Under the pieces are notes generated by a model that was not told where the DNA came from, searched no databases, and saw only the letters and a program-made list of their open reading frames with translations. The position numbers were made by a program, and so were the translations under genes. DNA of 64,000 nt from Diaphorobacter caeni (GTDB lineage Bacteria; Pseudomonadota; Gammaproteobacteria; Burkholderiales; Burkholderiaceae_C). The number at the start of each line of letters is the position of its first letter. Within the stretch, counting starts at the first letter, position 1. Where the stretch lies: positions 310,001 to 374,000 of the forward strand of contig NZ_JADKYZ010000003.1 of the NCBI RefSeq assembly GCF_015354245.1, written 5' to 3'. Positions 62,591 through 64,000 of this stretch are shown in pieces.

Positions 62591-63301
62591 TCAGTCGATC
62601 GAGGCGACGCGCCCGGCCTCGATGACGATGCGGCGATCGCAGCGCGCCGCGATCGCCCGGTCGTGGGTCACCATCACCAGCGTCGTTCCCTGCTCGCGGT
62701 TGAGGTCGAACATCAGCTGCATGATGGTCTCGCCGGTCGCGAAGTCGAGACTGCCCGTGGGCTCGTCGGCCAGCAGCACGGCCGGTCGCACGACGAAGGC
62801 GCGCGCCAGCGCCACCCGCTGCTGCTCCCCGCCCGAGAGCACCTTGGGATAGTGGTTCAAGCGCTGGCCCAGCCCCACGCGCGCCAGCATCTCCTGCGCC
62901 TGGGCGCGGGCGCTGCGATCGCCCGCCAGTTCGAGCGGCAGCATCACGTTCTCCAGCGCGGTGAGGTTGCCCATGAGCTGGAAGCTCTGGAACACGAAGC
63001 CCATCTTCTGGCCGCGCAGCGCGGCACGTTCGTCCTCGTCGAGCGCGAACAGTTCCTGCCCCGCAAGGCGCACGGTGCCCTTGGTGGGCGTGTCCAAACC
63101 CGCGATGATCGACAGCAGCGTGCTCTTGCCCGAGCCCGACGCGCCGACGATGGCCACAGTCTCCTTGGGCGCAAGCCGGAAATCGATATCGCGCAGAATG
63201 TCCAGCGAGCCCGTCGAATCCTCCACCGACTTGAAGACGTGATCGACGGCGATGATCGGCTCGGTGGCGGACACTGCGTGGGCGGAACTGGAATCGGTCA
63301 T
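62591..63301 (-). CDS. ybbA: ABC transporter ATP-binding protein YbbA (LolD-like)
   Basis: 236 residues from ATG 63301; a GTG two codons upstream is also possible. Walker A GASGSGKSTLLSII, signature LSGGEQQRVALARA, Walker B VLLADEPTGSLD, switch His in LVMVTHDRAIA. Belongs to the LolD/MacB ATPases, with GLDTPTKGTVRLAGQELFAL typical of YbbA. It is divergent from tesA with 47 bp between, the same pairing as in E. coli. The partner permease YbbP is not in the window. Confidence 0.88.
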   Translation of the reverse strand: MTDSSSAHAVSATEPIIAVDHVFKSVEDSTGSLDILRDIDFRLAPKETVAIVGASGSGKSTLLSIIAGLDTPTKGTVRLAGQELFALDEDERAALRGQKMGFVFQSFQLMGNLTALENVMLPLELAGDRSARAQAQEMLARVGLGQRLNHYPKVLSGGEQQRVALARAFVVRPAVLLADEPTGSLDFATGETIMQLMFDLNREQGTTLVMVTHDRAIAARCDRRIVIEAGRVASID

Positions 63302-63348
63302 GGACACTCTCAGGCTGGAATGACTGGCAACAAAGGATAGATCAAGCG

Positions 63349-63990
63349 ATGAATCGACGAGACTGTATCGCGGGCATGGTGCTCACATGCGCCGCGTGGG
63401 CTTCAGGCGCGCATGCTGCGCCAGGCAAGGCCGCCACGATTCTGGTGGTGGGCGACTCGATCAGCGCCGAATACGGCCTTGCGCGCGGCACGGGCTGGGT
63501 CACGCTGCTCGAAAAGCAGATCGCCGCCGACAAGCTCGATGCGAGGGTCGTCAACGCGAGCGTGAGCGGCGACACCACCTCCGGCGGCCGTTCGCGCCTG
63601 CCCGCGCTGCTGAAAACGCATCAGCCCACGCACGTGATTCTGGAGCTCGGCGCCAACGACGCGCTGCGCGGGCTGCCGCTCAAGAACACCGACGACAACC
63701 TCTCGTGGATGACCGAGCAGGCCCAGAAGGCCGGCGCTACCGTGGTGCTGGTCGGCATGCAGGTGCCGCCGAACTACGGCGGCAAGTACACGCAGCAGTT
63801 CGGCGAAGTGTTTCCGGCCGTGGCGAAGAAATACCGCACGGCGCTCGTGCCCTTCCTGCTCAAGGGCGTGGCCGATGACGCGGACCCGACCCGCCTCTTT
63901 CAGGCGGACCGGATTCACCCCAATGCGACCGCACAGCCCCTCCTGCTGGGCAATGTGTGGCCGGTGCTCAAGCCGCTTTTGAAGGAGTGA
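63349..63990 (+). CDS. tesA: Acyl-CoA thioesterase I / arylesterase TesA
   Basis: 213 residues with a signal peptide (CIAGMVLTCAAWASGAHA). SGNH-hydrolase blocks are all present: block I VVGDSISAEYGLARGTGW with the nucleophile Ser, block II Gly in ASVSGDTTSGG, block III LGANDALRG with the oxyanion Asn, block V DRIHPNATAQ with the catalytic Asp and His. Periplasmic thioesterase/lysophospholipase. Ten bases follow to the window end. Confidence 0.93.
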   Translation: MNRRDCIAGMVLTCAAWASGAHAAPGKAATILVVGDSISAEYGLARGTGWVTLLEKQIAADKLDARVVNASVSGDTTSGGRSRLPALLKTHQPTHVILELGANDALRGLPLKNTDDNLSWMTEQAQKAGATVVLVGMQVPPNYGGKYTQQFGEVFPAVAKKYRTALVPFLLKGVADDADPTRLFQADRIHPNATAQPLLLGNVWPVLKPLLKE

Positions 63991-64000
63991 TCTTCAGGCG

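Overview
The window is about 64 kb of GC-rich bacterial chromosome with dense, short-spaced genes on both strands. Gene content (YejABEF peptide importer, split ChrA pair, tesA/ybbA divergent pair, FabI, IclR-controlled CoA genes, an imp-type T6SS block) and GC-rich hairpin repeats between genes suggest a beta-proteobacterium of the Burkholderiales, most likely a Comamonadaceae. That assignment is inference; no rRNA gene is present.

Left part (1-19.2 kb), mostly metabolic: a partial AtuA-family gene opposite a LysR regulator; a tandem UspA protein; a haloacetate-dehalogenase-like hydrolase; the yejABEF operon; fabI; a 0.5 kb inverted-repeat element; an IclR regulator divergent from an HMG-CoA lyase/CoA-transferase pair; a prephenate-dehydratase-like protein; a large basic amino acid decarboxylase with a histone-H1-like tail; and an nfeD-stomatin pair.

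Middle part (19.2-31.2 kb): a 4.4 kb segment holding a single DUF11-repeat surface protein lies between tRNA-Ser(GGA) and a 17-bp near-copy of that tRNA's 3' end, the layout expected of a tRNA-integrated island remnant. Next comes the most unusual locus: a TPP riboswitch followed on the minus strand by LuxE-like acyl-protein synthetase, LuxC-like acyl reductase, an NMT1/THI5-type ABC importer (ATPase, permease, binding protein) and an SDR. No luciferase genes are present. The simplest reading is a thiamin-regulated uptake and acid-to-aldehyde-to-alcohol salvage route.

T6SS part (31.3-50 kb): a polymorphic Rhs toxin module (vgrG, DUF1795 EagR-like chaperone, prePAAR-PAAR-Rhs protein with a GIY-YIG-like tip, likely immunity gene) followed by a displaced toxin 3' end cut by a decayed IS5-type element, and two small unknown genes. 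Divergently, tssB-tssC-hcp-tagJ-tssE-tssF-tssG give half of a T6SS. ClpV, TssJKLM and TssA are not in the window.

Right part (50-64 kb): cupin, GAF, SMR, FAA-hydrolase and ChrA genes; an accessory patch with two tiny coupled ORFs, an ankyrin protein and an orphan DUF3396 T6SS-immunity-like gene; then sirtuin, rlmB, an HpaB/AbfD-like flavoprotein divergent from a TetR regulator over a clear palindrome, sstT, ybbA and tesA.
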